From Candidatus Rubrimentiphilum sp. (lineage in GTDB: Bacteria; Vulcanimicrobiota; Vulcanimicrobiia; Vulcanimicrobiales; Vulcanimicrobiaceae): a stretch of 64,000 bases of DNA. Below, piece by piece: positions 53,017 through 62,389 of the stretch (its first letter is position 1; every line of letters begins with the position of its first letter). The notes under the pieces were generated by a model. That model did no database searches, was not told where the DNA came from, and worked only from the letters and a program-made list of their open reading frames with translations. The position numbers were made by a program, and so were the translations under genes. The stretch lies in the NCBI GenBank assembly GCA_035710515.1, contig DASTDE010000001.1, positions 806,001 through 870,000 on the forward strand, written 5' to 3'.

Positions 53017-54479
53017 TGCCCGAACTTCCTGAGCAGGAGCCGCTGGTCAAAGAGATCCCGCCCAAGAGCGCGGATCTCTCTGCGTGGTACACCGCAGTTT
53101 GCTTGAAAGCCGAGCTCGTGTCATACGCTCCGGTGCGCGGCTGCGTTGTCTTGCGCCCGTACGGGTTCGGCCTGTGGGAAAATCTGCAGCGCGAACTCGA
53201 CGCGCGTTTCAAAGAGACCGGGCATGAAAATGCCTATTTTCCGCTGCTGATTCCGGAGAGCTTACTGACGCGCGAAGCCGAGCACGTCGAGGGGTTTGCG
53301 CCCGAAGTTGCGTGGGTTACGCAAGGCGGCCAGGAAAAACTTGACGAGCGACTGGCGATCCGCCCGACGTCGGAGGTGACCGTCGGCGTCATGTACGCCA
53401 AATGGATCGAATCGCATCGCGATCTGCCGGTGCTCATCAATCAATGGGCCAACGTCGTGCGTTGGGAGAAGGCGACGCGGCCGTTTCTGCGCACGATGGA
53501 GTTTCTCTGGCAAGAGGGGCACACCGCACACGCGACCGCCGAGGAAGGGCGCGAGGAAACGGAACGGATGCTCGGAGTCTATCGCGACTTCGCCGAGAAT
53601 GTTGCCGCCGTTCCCGTATATGCCGGCCGCAAGAGCGCGAGCGAGCGTTTTCCGGGCGCCGTTGAAACCTATTCCATCGAAGCGCTGATGCCCGACTGCA
53701 AGGCGCTTCAATCGGCTACCTCGCACGATCTCGGGCAAAACTTTAGCCGCGCCTACGACATTACGTTCAACGACGCCGACCAGCAGGTCAAGTACGTGTA
53801 TACGACGTCGTGGGGGATGTCGTGGCGCATGCTTGGCGGCGTGATTATGGTGCATGGCGACGATCGCGGGCTGCGCATTCCGCCGAAACTCGCGCCCATT
53901 GAAGCCGTCATCGTACCGATTGTCAAAGGCGAGGACCGCGCCGCGCTCGACAAAGCGCAGGAGATCGGAAAGAAGTTGCGCGCCGAAGGCCTGCGCGTGC
54001 GCGTGGACGATCGCGATCGTTCGCCGGGATACAAGTATAGTGACTGGGAGATGCGCGGCGTTCCTTTGCGAATTGAAATCGGACCGCGCGACTTACAGAG
54101 CGGCACGGCGACGATCGTCCGGCGAGACAAACAGAAGGGCGAAGAGGGCTCGAAGACAGCCGTCGCGTTTGACGCGCTCGGTAAGACCTTGCGCGAATTA
54201 CTCGATGCGATTCAAGCGTCCATGTATGCGCAGGCCAAAGAGTTTCTCGCCGCGCACACGTTCGCCGTCAGCGACCGCGCCGAGTTCTTCGAGAAGTGCA
54301 AGAATCGCGCCGGGATGATCGACATTCCGTGGTGCGCCCGGCCCGAGTGTGAGGCCGAAGTGAAGAACAAGACCTCGGCAACCACCCGCAACACGCGCGA
54401 TCTCCAGATCCCGGGCGCGGTGTGCGTCGCATGCGGAGAACCTGCAAAAGTCAACGCGTATTTTGCTCAAAGCTATTAG
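53016..54479 (+). CDS. proS: prolyl-tRNA synthetase, type 3
   Basis: A 487-residue class II synthetase charging tRNA-Pro. It has motif 1 in RPYGFGLWENLQRELD, motif 2 in RWEKATRPFLRTMEFLWQEGHTAHAT and motif 3 in TSWGMSWRMLGGVIMVHGDDRG, with the anticodon-binding domain afterwards and a cysteine-rich C terminus (CVACGEPAK). It lacks the insertion domain of the E. coli type and resembles the archaeal/eukaryotic type. It overlaps the GH79-like gene (TGATG) and the next gene. Confidence 0.95.
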   Translation: MPELPEQEPLVKEIPPKSADLSAWYTAVCLKAELVSYAPVRGCVVLRPYGFGLWENLQRELDARFKETGHENAYFPLLIPESLLTREAEHVEGFAPEVAWVTQGGQEKLDERLAIRPTSEVTVGVMYAKWIESHRDLPVLINQWANVVRWEKATRPFLRTMEFLWQEGHTAHATAEEGREETERMLGVYRDFAENVAAVPVYAGRKSASERFPGAVETYSIEALMPDCKALQSATSHDLGQNFSRAYDITFNDADQQVKYVYTTSWGMSWRMLGGVIMVHGDDRGLRIPPKLAPIEAVIVPIVKGEDRAALDKAQEIGKKLRAEGLRVRVDDRDRSPGYKYSDWEMRGVPLRIEIGPRDLQSGTATIVRRDKQKGEEGSKTAVAFDALGKTLRELLDAIQASMYAQAKEFLAAHTFAVSDRAEFFEKCKNRAGMIDIPWCARPECEAEVKNKTSATTRNTRDLQIPGAVCVACGEPAKVNAYFAQSY

Positions 54480-54981
54480 CCTCGCCGCGATCCTGGTCGC
54501 ACAGCTCTTTCCGACCGCGCCACCCACGGTGGACAAGCTGGATGCTGACGCGCGCGCGTCCGGTAACCGTAAAGCTATTGCCGTCACAATCGGGCGCGCG
54601 CTTTTTAGGACGCGCTGGCCCGCGCAAGTGCTCAACGTCTACGCCGATGGATTTGCGGGGCACGACATTGCCGGTCTACGCGTCAACGGCGAGCACTTTC
54701 ATCACACGTTGACTCGGAGCGAATTCGAAGAAGAGATTTCGTCGCTCGCGCGCGAGACGTTCGCGGCGGCGCCGGTGGACGAGGTGGACATTTGGGTTAG
54801 CGTTCCGCTGGTAGTGGGCAAGGATGTCGTTGTGAGCGGCGACCTCGCAGTGCCCAGTTCCCGCGCAGTCTTCACCGTGAGCGTGCGGCGCGGCGAGAGC
54901 GGCATTTCGTTCATTCGGCGGCTGCACGCAGGCGCCGGAGTCTTTTGGGACCAGGAGTGGGCCCGTACTGCTTTAAAGTGA
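54463..54981 (+). CDS. exported protein of unknown function
   Basis: A 172-residue ORF that starts with TTG inside the end of proS (17-base overlap). Residues 1-18 are hydrophobic and likely a signal peptide. The mature part is a small alpha/beta protein with VTIGRALFRTRW, FEEEISSLARETFAAAP and VDIWVSVPLVVGKDVVVSG. No family recognised. An M16 gene follows 9 bases later. Confidence 0.6.
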   Translation: MLKAISLAAILVAQLFPTAPPTVDKLDADARASGNRKAIAVTIGRALFRTRWPAQVLNVYADGFAGHDIAGLRVNGEHFHHTLTRSEFEEEISSLARETFAAAPVDEVDIWVSVPLVVGKDVVVSGDLAVPSSRAVFTVSVRRGESGISFIRRLHAGAGVFWDQEWARTALK

Positions 54982-54990
54982 AGGGTCCGA

Positions 54991-56247
54991 ATGTATCGTA
55001 AGAGCGTCCTTTCGAACGGCGTCCGCGTCATCACGGAGTCGATGCCCGGCTTCCGTTCCGCCTCGATCGGCATTTGGGCCGACGTGGGCTCGGCCGTCGA
55101 GCAGCCGCAAGTGCGGGGCGTTTCGCACATGGTCGAGCACATGCTCTTCAAAGGTACGGAACGGCGCACCGCGCGCCAGATCGCCGAAGAGATGGACGGC
55201 GTCGGCGGAAACCTGAACGCTTTTACCGATAAAGAAGCGACCTGTTACTACGCCAAGGTCATGGACGTACATCTGCCGCTGGCGGTGGACGTGCTCTGCG
55301 ACATGTTCTTAAATTCGCGGTTCGATCCGTCCGAACTCGGCAAAGAGCAAAAGGTCGTCCTTGAAGAGATCAAGATGTACGACGACTCGCCCGACGAGTT
55401 AATTCACGATCTCTTTATTCAAACGATGTGGCGCGGCAGCAACCTGGGTTCGCCGACGATTGGCTTTGCCGACACGGTGACCAAGCTTTCACAGAGCGAT
55501 CTGCGCGCGCACATGACGCGCCACTATGCGCCCAACTCGGTCGTGGTGGCCGCGGCGGGAAACGTTGACCACGACGCGCTCGCCGAGATGCTCGAAAAAG
55601 CACTCGCGCCGTTCAAGGGTACCTGCGACCTTCCTGTTCCGGAAACTCCGCCGTCCACTCCGGCTTCGCTGTTCCGGCAAAAAGACAGCGAGCAAGCGTA
55701 TTTGGTGCTCGGAACGACGGGGCTTTCGGTGCGCGACGAACGCCGCTATCAGCTTTCGGTACTCGACACCATTTTAGGCGGCGGTATGTCGAGCCGCCTG
55801 TTCCAAGAGATTCGCGAGAAGCGCGGACTCGTCTACACCGTCTATTCTTTCCAAGCCTCGTATCGCGGCGCCGGACTCTTTGCAGTCTATGCCGGCACGT
55901 CGCCGCAGAGCGTGGCCGAGTGCGTCTCGCTCATCGGCGATCAGTTCTTGCAGATGCGACGCCAGCGCGTGGGCGACGCCGAGCTGCGCCTGGCGAAAGA
56001 GCATATTAAAGGAAGCCTCTCGCTTTCGCTCGAGAGCACGTCCGGCCGCATGATTCGCCTCGGACGCAGTGAGTTTTCGCTCGGACGCGACCTGCCGATT
56101 GACGAGATCGTAGCCAAGGTAGAGGCAGTTACGCCGCAAGAGATCCAAGAGCTCGCTCAAGAGCTCTTGAGGGAAGAGAATCTCGGACTCTGCGTCCTCG
56201 GACCCGTCGACGAGGCGTCCGTCGCGTGGAACCGTAGCGCTGCCTAA
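54991..56247 (+). CDS. M16 family processing peptidase
   Basis: A 418-residue zinc peptidase of the mitochondrial processing peptidase/PqqL-like group. The inverted zinc motif HMVEH (about residues 46-50) is followed by the third ligand in VVLEEIKMYDDSPDE. It has both M16 halves, with GGGMSSRLFQEIREKRGLVYTVYSF in the second half. It is likely cytosolic, since no signal is visible. This resembles the peptidase near proS/dapA genes in Firmicutes. It is the single-domain counterpart of the longer protein at 6174. Confidence 0.92.
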   Translation: MYRKSVLSNGVRVITESMPGFRSASIGIWADVGSAVEQPQVRGVSHMVEHMLFKGTERRTARQIAEEMDGVGGNLNAFTDKEATCYYAKVMDVHLPLAVDVLCDMFLNSRFDPSELGKEQKVVLEEIKMYDDSPDELIHDLFIQTMWRGSNLGSPTIGFADTVTKLSQSDLRAHMTRHYAPNSVVVAAAGNVDHDALAEMLEKALAPFKGTCDLPVPETPPSTPASLFRQKDSEQAYLVLGTTGLSVRDERRYQLSVLDTILGGGMSSRLFQEIREKRGLVYTVYSFQASYRGAGLFAVYAGTSPQSVAECVSLIGDQFLQMRRQRVGDAELRLAKEHIKGSLSLSLESTSGRMIRLGRSEFSLGRDLPIDEIVAKVEAVTPQEIQELAQELLREENLGLCVLGPVDEASVAWNRSAA

Positions 56248-56257
56248 TCACGGCGCC

Positions 56258-57145
56258 GTGGCGCTGATCCCGTTTTGGTCCTGGCAGCTTCTCGTCGCCC
56301 TTCTGATCAACGTCGCGGTGCAAGCGATGGCAATTGGCGCATACGCCGCGCGCTTGGCGGGCGTCCGAACCGGACGAATCGCAACGTCGATTTCGCTTTT
56401 CAACCTGTTTATGACCGCCAGCCGTCTGGCAACCCTCGTCTATACCCTGATGCTCGGCCCGCTGTCGGACAGCGCGGGCAACGCGGTGCGCGCCTTGCTC
56501 TCGCGTCATCCGGTGCTGCCGTTCGCGCAGGTGCAAATCGCGGACGTTCAGCACACGTTCGAATTGCAGCTGCGCCTGATTATCGCGGCCGGCACGATCG
56601 GAACCGTTCTTGGAAGCTTGCTGCTGCCGGTGTTCACGTTCATGTACGTGCGGGGCGTCCGGTCCTTCGAGCGCACGAAATCGCTGCCCCACTCACTGGC
56701 GCGCCTGTTCTATCCCAGCGTGATGTTGGAGGTCATGCGACAGATCCGGATTCCGCACTATAGCGAGATATTCTCGTTTTCAGCGCGCAACATTCCAAAG
56801 CGCCTGCTCGTTTTTAACGTGGTTGTCACCGCCGTGTATGCGATCGGCGTGGTAGCCGCGTACTACGCGAGCGTGCTCGACGTAAACGTCGCGCGAACCG
56901 CAATCGGCATCTCCGGCATCATCAACGGAATCGGGACCATCGCCTTTACGTTCTTCGTAGACCCGACCTCGTCGATCATCGTGGATGAGGCCGTAAAAGG
57001 GGAGCGGCCCCATGCCGACGTGAAGGCGATGGTCTTCTATCTGTCGCTGACGGCGATTATCGGCTGGCTGCTGTCCCAGGCGCTGCTTTCTCCCGCTGCC
57101 TGGATCATTGCGGCCGTCGCTCACCTCGTCAATCACGGCCGGTAG
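56258..57145 (+). CDS. lipid II flippase, Amj family
   Basis: A 295-residue membrane protein with about eight helices. The segment AYAARLAGVRTGRIATSISLFNL and SRLATLVYT are characteristic of the Amj (alternate MurJ, YdaH) family that flips lipid II for peptidoglycan synthesis. GTG start 10 bases after the peptidase gene. No murJ is seen in the window, and uppS, which supplies the lipid carrier, is 13 kb away. Confidence 0.8.
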   Translation: MALIPFWSWQLLVALLINVAVQAMAIGAYAARLAGVRTGRIATSISLFNLFMTASRLATLVYTLMLGPLSDSAGNAVRALLSRHPVLPFAQVQIADVQHTFELQLRLIIAAGTIGTVLGSLLLPVFTFMYVRGVRSFERTKSLPHSLARLFYPSVMLEVMRQIRIPHYSEIFSFSARNIPKRLLVFNVVVTAVYAIGVVAAYYASVLDVNVARTAIGISGIINGIGTIAFTFFVDPTSSIIVDEAVKGERPHADVKAMVFYLSLTAIIGWLLSQALLSPAAWIIAAVAHLVNHGR

Positions 57146-57162
57146 ACTTTGAGAACCTCAAC

Positions 57163-57825
57163 ATGAAGAAACAATTCGTTCGTCTAGTACTCTGTGCAGC
57201 GAGTTTGGCATTCGCCACGACCGGCTGCGCCGGCACGATCCAGCGCTGGATCGTGGACACGCGCGTGCACCAGGGTGACACGGCTGTCGCTCGTGGGAGT
57301 TATCACGAGGCGGCGACGGCCTACCGGTTGGCTTTACGCGTTGACCCGACGGATCCGCGCGCGCGCTCCGGATTCTCGACGGTCTCCGCGGACATCGCGG
57401 ACGCCGACTTCCGCACGGGCAACTACGACGATGCGCTGGCAACGATTAACTCGGCGCAGAAGTACGATCCGGCCAGCGTGAGATTGCAAGCGCTCCGTTC
57501 GCAGATCGACGACGCCCGGCTGAAACGCGAGATCGTGCTTTCGAACTATCCGACGTATCGGGCGGCGGGCGCCGATATTCAGGCCGCCTATATCGCGCTG
57601 CGCGCACAGAATACGCTGATCGTGCACAGCTTGCACCGGTTCGCGTATACGTACAACACGCAAGACCTCACGCGCGCGATTGAAGACTCCTACGAGCTCC
57701 AGCGCGACATCATCAAGAATACGAACAGGCTGATCGCGTACCGCCAGCTTGTCGAGTCGGGAGTGCCGGCGACGGAAAAGGCGGCCGCTACGGCTGTTTC
57801 GGGTTCGCTGCTGCCGCTGCCTTAA
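57163..57825 (+). CDS. TPR-containing lipoprotein
   Basis: A 220-residue protein with a lipobox (ATTGCAG, Cys near 22) and tetratricopeptide-like helices (AVARGSYHEAATAYRLALRVDPTDP and ADFRTGNYDDALATINSA). A later helical region has YELQRDIIKNTNRL. Anchored in the outer or inner membrane, it probably mediates protein contacts. Its end overlaps the convergent glycosyltransferase gene by 38 bases. Confidence 0.78.
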   Translation: MKKQFVRLVLCAASLAFATTGCAGTIQRWIVDTRVHQGDTAVARGSYHEAATAYRLALRVDPTDPRARSGFSTVSADIADADFRTGNYDDALATINSAQKYDPASVRLQALRSQIDDARLKREIVLSNYPTYRAAGADIQAAYIALRAQNTLIVHSLHRFAYTYNTQDLTRAIEDSYELQRDIIKNTNRLIAYRQLVESGVPATEKAAATAVSGSLLPLP

Positions 57826-59446
57826 ACGTACACAAGCCGCGCGCAGTGAGCCACTGCCGCGCGAGATGGGCGTGCTCGGCCTTGCGGAATTCGAGCCACG
57901 CTTTTTGGGTGCCGGGCTTGATGCGTTTCAGATCCGTTTCGTAGACGAGCCACTCCGCGTGCGGGTTCACCACGGGAAACCGCTGCATCCAAGCACAGAG
58001 TTCGATGTTCCGGTAGAACCGTTTCCGTTCGATCACGATGAAGTAACGCGAGCCCTTGCGGATCGCGCTCTGCTCGTCGCGCGGAATCCAGACGTACGGG
58101 TCCTCTTCCCAGCCGTAGCGCCCGATGTAGTAGAGTACGGACGGATCGAAATGACCGACCACAACCAGCACGTTCGGCAGCAGCGTTTTGTTGAGCGTTA
58201 TCGCGTTGCGGTAGACGCTCTTTGAGTACGCATAGTACGGCTTGACGATCTGAACGTTCTGATAGCCGATCGCTGCCAACGCCAGAAGGCCCAGCGCGGC
58301 GGCGAGATACTTGAGGTTCCGATCGAGGGCGCTTTGCGAGACCGCGCTAATCAGCCGCGTCGCGAAACCGGCGGCGGCGAGTGCGGCGAGCGGCACGAGC
58401 ACGAACATGTAGTAATCCACGCGCTCGACCGTCACCACGACATAGACGTACGCCAACCCGGCGGCGAGCCACGCCCACAGCAAGGAGCGCGAGCGTGTGA
58501 CGCGTGGCGGCAGCAAGAGCCCCAGCACGGCAAGGGCGGTAACGCCGGGGCCGATCATCGTCCGGGTGAGCTCTCCCAGCATCACGCGAAAACGGAGCGT
58601 TTTTAAAAGGAACGCGGCGCCGTTCTGCAGCGAAGCCTGGAGCGACGGTAAGACGTGCAGCGCGAAGATGCCGCTGGTCCAATGCCACTCGGCGTGCGCC
58701 GCCACAGCCTTGTCGTACAGCGAATAAAGAAGAAGGGGGACGACGATGATCGCCGTCGCCGGCAAAACGCTGAATGTCCGGCCGGATCGGATGCGTTCGA
58801 TCATCAGCACGAGTATGGGCACGAAGACGACGATCGCTACCGGCTTTGCGAGCAGCGCTATCGCCAGCAAGACCGTGCACCAAACCACGCTTCGGGCCCG
58901 CCATCGTTCCTCGTCGAGGACCAAACGGCAGATCGCGTACAGCGCCGCGGTCATGAAAAAGACCATCGCTGCGTCAGGCGTAAAGGTCCGCCCGTAGTAG
59001 ACGCTGCCCGGCATGATCGCGTAAAACAATGCGGCGAGTATCCCCGCGGCCGCGCTCGCGAACAGCCACCGCCCGAAGAACGCCAGCAGCGCGACCGTGC
59101 CCAAACTGAACGCGATCGTGATCAGGCGGCCGAAGATTTCGTGTACGCCGAAGATTTTGTAGAGCGTTGCAGCCAGAAAAGGCACGATCTGCAGCTCCAA
59201 CTCGACGTAGTTCGGCGGCGGGCCGTCGTAGTTGGTCTGCGGGTACAGAATGTTGTATTGAAGCGTTGCGAAGTTCCGCGCAATCGAGGCTTCGTCACCC
59301 TGGCGCCAGCCCGGATGATCCAAGAGCGGATTGTGGATGCCTTTGAGGCGCAGAATCAAACCGATCAGGAGCATCACGGCGACGCCCAGCGTCCATAGGG
59401 CCCGCCGCGTTTGGTCTGCGGTTAGTCTACGTGTTTGAACGTCCAA
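57788..59446 (-). CDS. membrane glycosyltransferase, GT39/PMT-like
   Basis: A polytopic membrane protein of about 552 residues. It has the GWRQGDEASIARNF acidic loop of GT39-type enzymes, several helices and a YYGRTFTPDAAMVFFMTAAL segment. It would transfer a sugar from a lipid donor on the outer face of the membrane. I place the start at the TTG at 59446, overlapping the GtrA gene by 25 bases; the open frame goes up to 59500 and the exact start is uncertain. Confidence 0.8.
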   Translation of the reverse strand: MDVQTRRLTADQTRRALWTLGVAVMLLIGLILRLKGIHNPLLDHPGWRQGDEASIARNFATLQYNILYPQTNYDGPPPNYVELELQIVPFLAATLYKIFGVHEIFGRLITIAFSLGTVALLAFFGRWLFASAAAGILAALFYAIMPGSVYYGRTFTPDAAMVFFMTAALYAICRLVLDEERWRARSVVWCTVLLAIALLAKPVAIVVFVPILVLMIERIRSGRTFSVLPATAIIVVPLLLYSLYDKAVAAHAEWHWTSGIFALHVLPSLQASLQNGAAFLLKTLRFRVMLGELTRTMIGPGVTALAVLGLLLPPRVTRSRSLLWAWLAAGLAYVYVVVTVERVDYYMFVLVPLAALAAAGFATRLISAVSQSALDRNLKYLAAALGLLALAAIGYQNVQIVKPYYAYSKSVYRNAITLNKTLLPNVLVVVGHFDPSVLYYIGRYGWEEDPYVWIPRDEQSAIRKGSRYFIVIERKRFYRNIELCAWMQRFPVVNPHAEWLVYETDLKRIKPGTQKAWLEFRKAEHAHLARQWLTARGLCTFKAAAAANPKQP

Positions 59447-59835
59447 TATTTGTTCAGGAAGAAGTTCACGAGCATGCCGGAGACCGTGGCGACGAACCAC
59501 GTCTTATGCCCGTGACCGAGGTACGGCGAGACGAGCGCCGAGACGCCCAAGCCGACGCCGAGCGCCAGCGCCGAGACGGTGAGGAACTGCGATCCTTCAA
59601 CGAACGCGTGCCCGGATGAGCGGAACGTCCAGTTTCGATTGAAGTAGTAATTCGAAACTCCGCCGGTAAGAAACGCCACGGAGTAAATCACGTAATACTG
59701 CGCCGGCTGTTCGTGATGCGGTACGAGGCGCTGCAGCAGCGTAAAAACGACAAGGTTGACGATGAAGCCCGAGGCGCCGACGATCCCGAACTTGACGAAC
59801 TGGCGCACGCCGCGGCGCCGGGTGACGCTATGCAA
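59422..59835 (-). CDS. GtrA-family membrane protein
   Basis: A 137-residue protein with four transmembrane helices (FVKFGIVGASGFIVNLVVF, YSVAFLTGGVSNYYFNRNWTF, and two more). GtrA proteins are thought to flip polyprenyl-linked sugars used by neighbouring glycosyltransferases. The TTG at 59835 overlaps the PIG-V stop by 8 bases, and the frame is open further to 59904. Placed between two membrane glycosyltransferase genes. Confidence 0.85.
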   Translation of the reverse strand: MHSVTRRRGVRQFVKFGIVGASGFIVNLVVFTLLQRLVPHHEQPAQYYVIYSVAFLTGGVSNYYFNRNWTFRSSGHAFVEGSQFLTVSALALGVGLGVSALVSPYLGHGHKTWFVATVSGMLVNFFLNKYWTFKHVD

Positions 59836-61360
59836 CCCAATACCAGTCGGCAAATAAGACGGTGAAGAGTCCGAGCAGCGGGAGGGAGAGCGCGACGATG
59901 GCATTGTTGACCCGCGGCCGCCCGCCCCAAAGCGCTAAGATCGCGAACATCGGAAAGAGCACGAGCGCGAAGCGCGGCATGCTCATCAGGCTGGACGTGC
60001 ACAGCGGCATCAAAATGGAGAGCGCCATGTAGGCGATGTACGACGGCTTCAGCTTGCGCCATCCGGCCGCGAGCACGCCGATCATCAACGCGGTAAAGAC
60101 CAGTTCGAGCACTTGCTGCGCGACGGTTTGCGGTCCGGCCGCCGTCAGAATCTTGTGAATCGAGTTTCCGACCGATGTCCACGGTGCGGCGAGTTGCCGG
60201 TTCCAATGCGCCTGGACGTGCGTGAAGTAGAGCGGATCGCCGTTGAGGACCCAGAGATAGCCCATGAAGATCAGCAAGCCGAGCGGGATAAAGACAATCG
60301 GCACGAGGTTGCGCGCGCCCGCCGCCAGGTCGTCGCGATACGCGCTCCACCACTCGATCGCAAAGGGCACGACCAGCAGAATCCCTTCGACTCGCGTTAG
60401 CGACGCCAGGAGTCCAATCGCACCTGCCAGCCACCAGCGGCGCTCGCGCATGTAATAGAACGAGGCAACGGTGAGCATGAGGAAGAGCGACTCGGTATAA
60501 ACGGCCGAGAAGAAGACCGCCGTCGGAAAGATCGAGATGTAGAAGATCGCGCGCCGGGCCACCGTGCGGTCGAACTCGTGCTCGACCAGCTTATAAAGGA
60601 AGAGCAGCGCGAAGAAGAACGCGATGTTCGAGATGATGAGCCCTGCGACCAGGTGATTGCCGACGAACTTTGCCAGAATCGCGATCAGCAGTGGAAGGAG
60701 CGGAAAGAACGCCATGTCCGTGCCGTGATAGCCGTTAATCGAGATGTCCAGGTAGTGAACCGCGTCCCAGCGTCCCCAAACGGCCAGAAGCAGCGTGCGG
60801 GATTCTTGCACGTGCGTTCCGGCGCGCTGGCCGATAATGACCGCCGCCAGTTCGGCGATGACGATAATGGCGAAACGCGTGACCAGAAAGTCAACGGTAA
60901 CGTCGCGGACGGTTTCGTTAAAGCGCGCGGCCACGGCCAACTTCGAAATGCAGAACAGCGCGGCGCAATAGACGAAGAGACGGATCCCGCCATGCGTCAG
61001 CCACAGCGGCAAAAAAAACGAAAGCCATAACAGAACGAATACCGACCACGCGATCGCGTCGTATTGCAGCGATCGCTGATACTTGATGCCGGTGCGGGAC
61101 GCAAAATAGTCGCTGTACGCCTGCCATGCCCAGATGGTGCCGACCAAACCGATCACCAGCAGTAGCGGCAGACCCGCGCCGGTGAGCGTTGAATCGTGCA
61201 GCGGTACGACAAATGCGTACCACGCAAAGAATCCAAGCGTGAAGCCCGCGGCTGCAACGCCCGCCAGCGGCGCCCAACCCGCGGCAAGTAAGGCTTGCAG
61301 CGCGTTCGAATGGATGCGAAGAGTGCGTTGTGAATCGTCGAGTTGCACGGATACGTGCAT
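59828..61360 (-). CDS. PIG-V-like membrane mannosyltransferase
   Basis: A 510-residue protein with about ten transmembrane segments. The region with WGRWDAVHYLDIS, AFFPLLPLLIAI and FPTAVFFSAVYTESLFLML is characteristic of the PIG-V (GPI mannosyltransferase 2-like) fold, in bacteria used with polyprenyl-mannose-type donors. The acceptor is unknown. With GtrA and the GT39 protein it forms a three-gene membrane glycosylation operon. Divergent from glpX, 45 bases between starts. Confidence 0.82.
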   Translation of the reverse strand: MHVSVQLDDSQRTLRIHSNALQALLAAGWAPLAGVAAAGFTLGFFAWYAFVVPLHDSTLTGAGLPLLLVIGLVGTIWAWQAYSDYFASRTGIKYQRSLQYDAIAWSVFVLLWLSFFLPLWLTHGGIRLFVYCAALFCISKLAVAARFNETVRDVTVDFLVTRFAIIVIAELAAVIIGQRAGTHVQESRTLLLAVWGRWDAVHYLDISINGYHGTDMAFFPLLPLLIAILAKFVGNHLVAGLIISNIAFFFALLFLYKLVEHEFDRTVARRAIFYISIFPTAVFFSAVYTESLFLMLTVASFYYMRERRWWLAGAIGLLASLTRVEGILLVVPFAIEWWSAYRDDLAAGARNLVPIVFIPLGLLIFMGYLWVLNGDPLYFTHVQAHWNRQLAAPWTSVGNSIHKILTAAGPQTVAQQVLELVFTALMIGVLAAGWRKLKPSYIAYMALSILMPLCTSSLMSMPRFALVLFPMFAILALWGGRPRVNNAIVALSLPLLGLFTVLFADWYWVA

Positions 61361-61405
61361 CTTCTAAAGGAATCGCCTCGCTTCCCCCGGTAGCCCTAAG
61401 AAGTA

Positions 61406-62389
61406 ATGGCGACCATGATCTCGCGTACGTCGACCAGCCCCGTCAATACCCTGGATTTTGTAAAGGTTACTGAAAGCGCGGCGCTCGCGGCGTCGCGTTG
61501 GATGGGCCGCGGCGAGCGCGACAAAGCGGACGGCGCGGCAGTCGAACGCATGCGCGAAGCGCTGGGCGAAATGGAGATCTCGGGCCGGATCGTGATCGGC
61601 GAGGGAGAGCGCGACAAAGCTCCGATGCTCTACATCGGCGAAGAAGTCGGCCGCGGCGGTTTTAAGGTAGACATCGCCGTCGATCCGGTTGAGGGTACGA
61701 ACCTGGTAGCTAATGGTTTGCCGAACTCGATCGCCGTTATGGCAATCGGCGAGCGCGGCTGTCTGCTCAACGCGCCGGACACGTACATGAAGAAGCTCGC
61801 CGTTGGGCCGAAGGCAGGCCCGTTCGTGCACATCGACGCGCCCGTGCGCGAGAATATCGAAGCCGTGGCCAATGCGTTGGAAAAACCGACGAGCGATGTG
61901 ACCGTCGTGATTCTCGATCGGCCGCGCCATGCGGAACTCGTGGCGCAAGTCCGCGAAGCCGGCGCACGCATCAAACTGATCTCGGACGGCGACGTTGACG
62001 CGTGCATCGCGACGGCCGTTCCGGGAACGGGCATTCACGTCGCGATGGGAACCGGAGGCGCGCCCGAAGGCGTGCTCGCGGCTGCGGCCTTGAAATGTTT
62101 GGGCGGGATGTTCATGGGCAAGCTCGAGCCGCGTAATGATGAGGAGGCGCGGCGCGCCCACGAAATGGGGATCGGCGACTTTTCGCAAGTCTTGACGATG
62201 AACGATCTCGTCAAAGGCGAGCATCTGGTCTTCTGCGCGACCGGCATCACCGACGGCGACTTGGCGCGCGGCGTACGCTTTTTCGGCAACAACGCGCGCA
62301 CGCACTCAATCGTCATGCACTCGGACGGTACGCTGCGATTTATCGAATCCGTCCATAGTTTGGGAGCGCGGCCGCAGCATAACCTTTGA
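61406..62389 (+). CDS. glpX: fructose-1,6-bisphosphatase class II
   Basis: GlpX hydrolyses fructose 1,6-bisphosphate in gluconeogenesis; some homologues also accept sedoheptulose 1,7-bisphosphate. The 327-residue protein has IGEGERDKAPMLYIGEEVG, the metal site DPVEGTNLVANG and the substrate segments SDGDVDACIATA and GTGGAPEGVLAAAAL. The stop overlaps the next start by TTGA. Confidence 0.95.
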   Translation: MATMISRTSTSPVNTLDFVKVTESAALAASRWMGRGERDKADGAAVERMREALGEMEISGRIVIGEGERDKAPMLYIGEEVGRGGFKVDIAVDPVEGTNLVANGLPNSIAVMAIGERGCLLNAPDTYMKKLAVGPKAGPFVHIDAPVRENIEAVANALEKPTSDVTVVILDRPRHAELVAQVREAGARIKLISDGDVDACIATAVPGTGIHVAMGTGGAPEGVLAAAALKCLGGMFMGKLEPRNDEEARRAHEMGIGDFSQVLTMNDLVKGEHLVFCATGITDGDLARGVRFFGNNARTHSIVMHSDGTLRFIESVHSLGARPQHNL

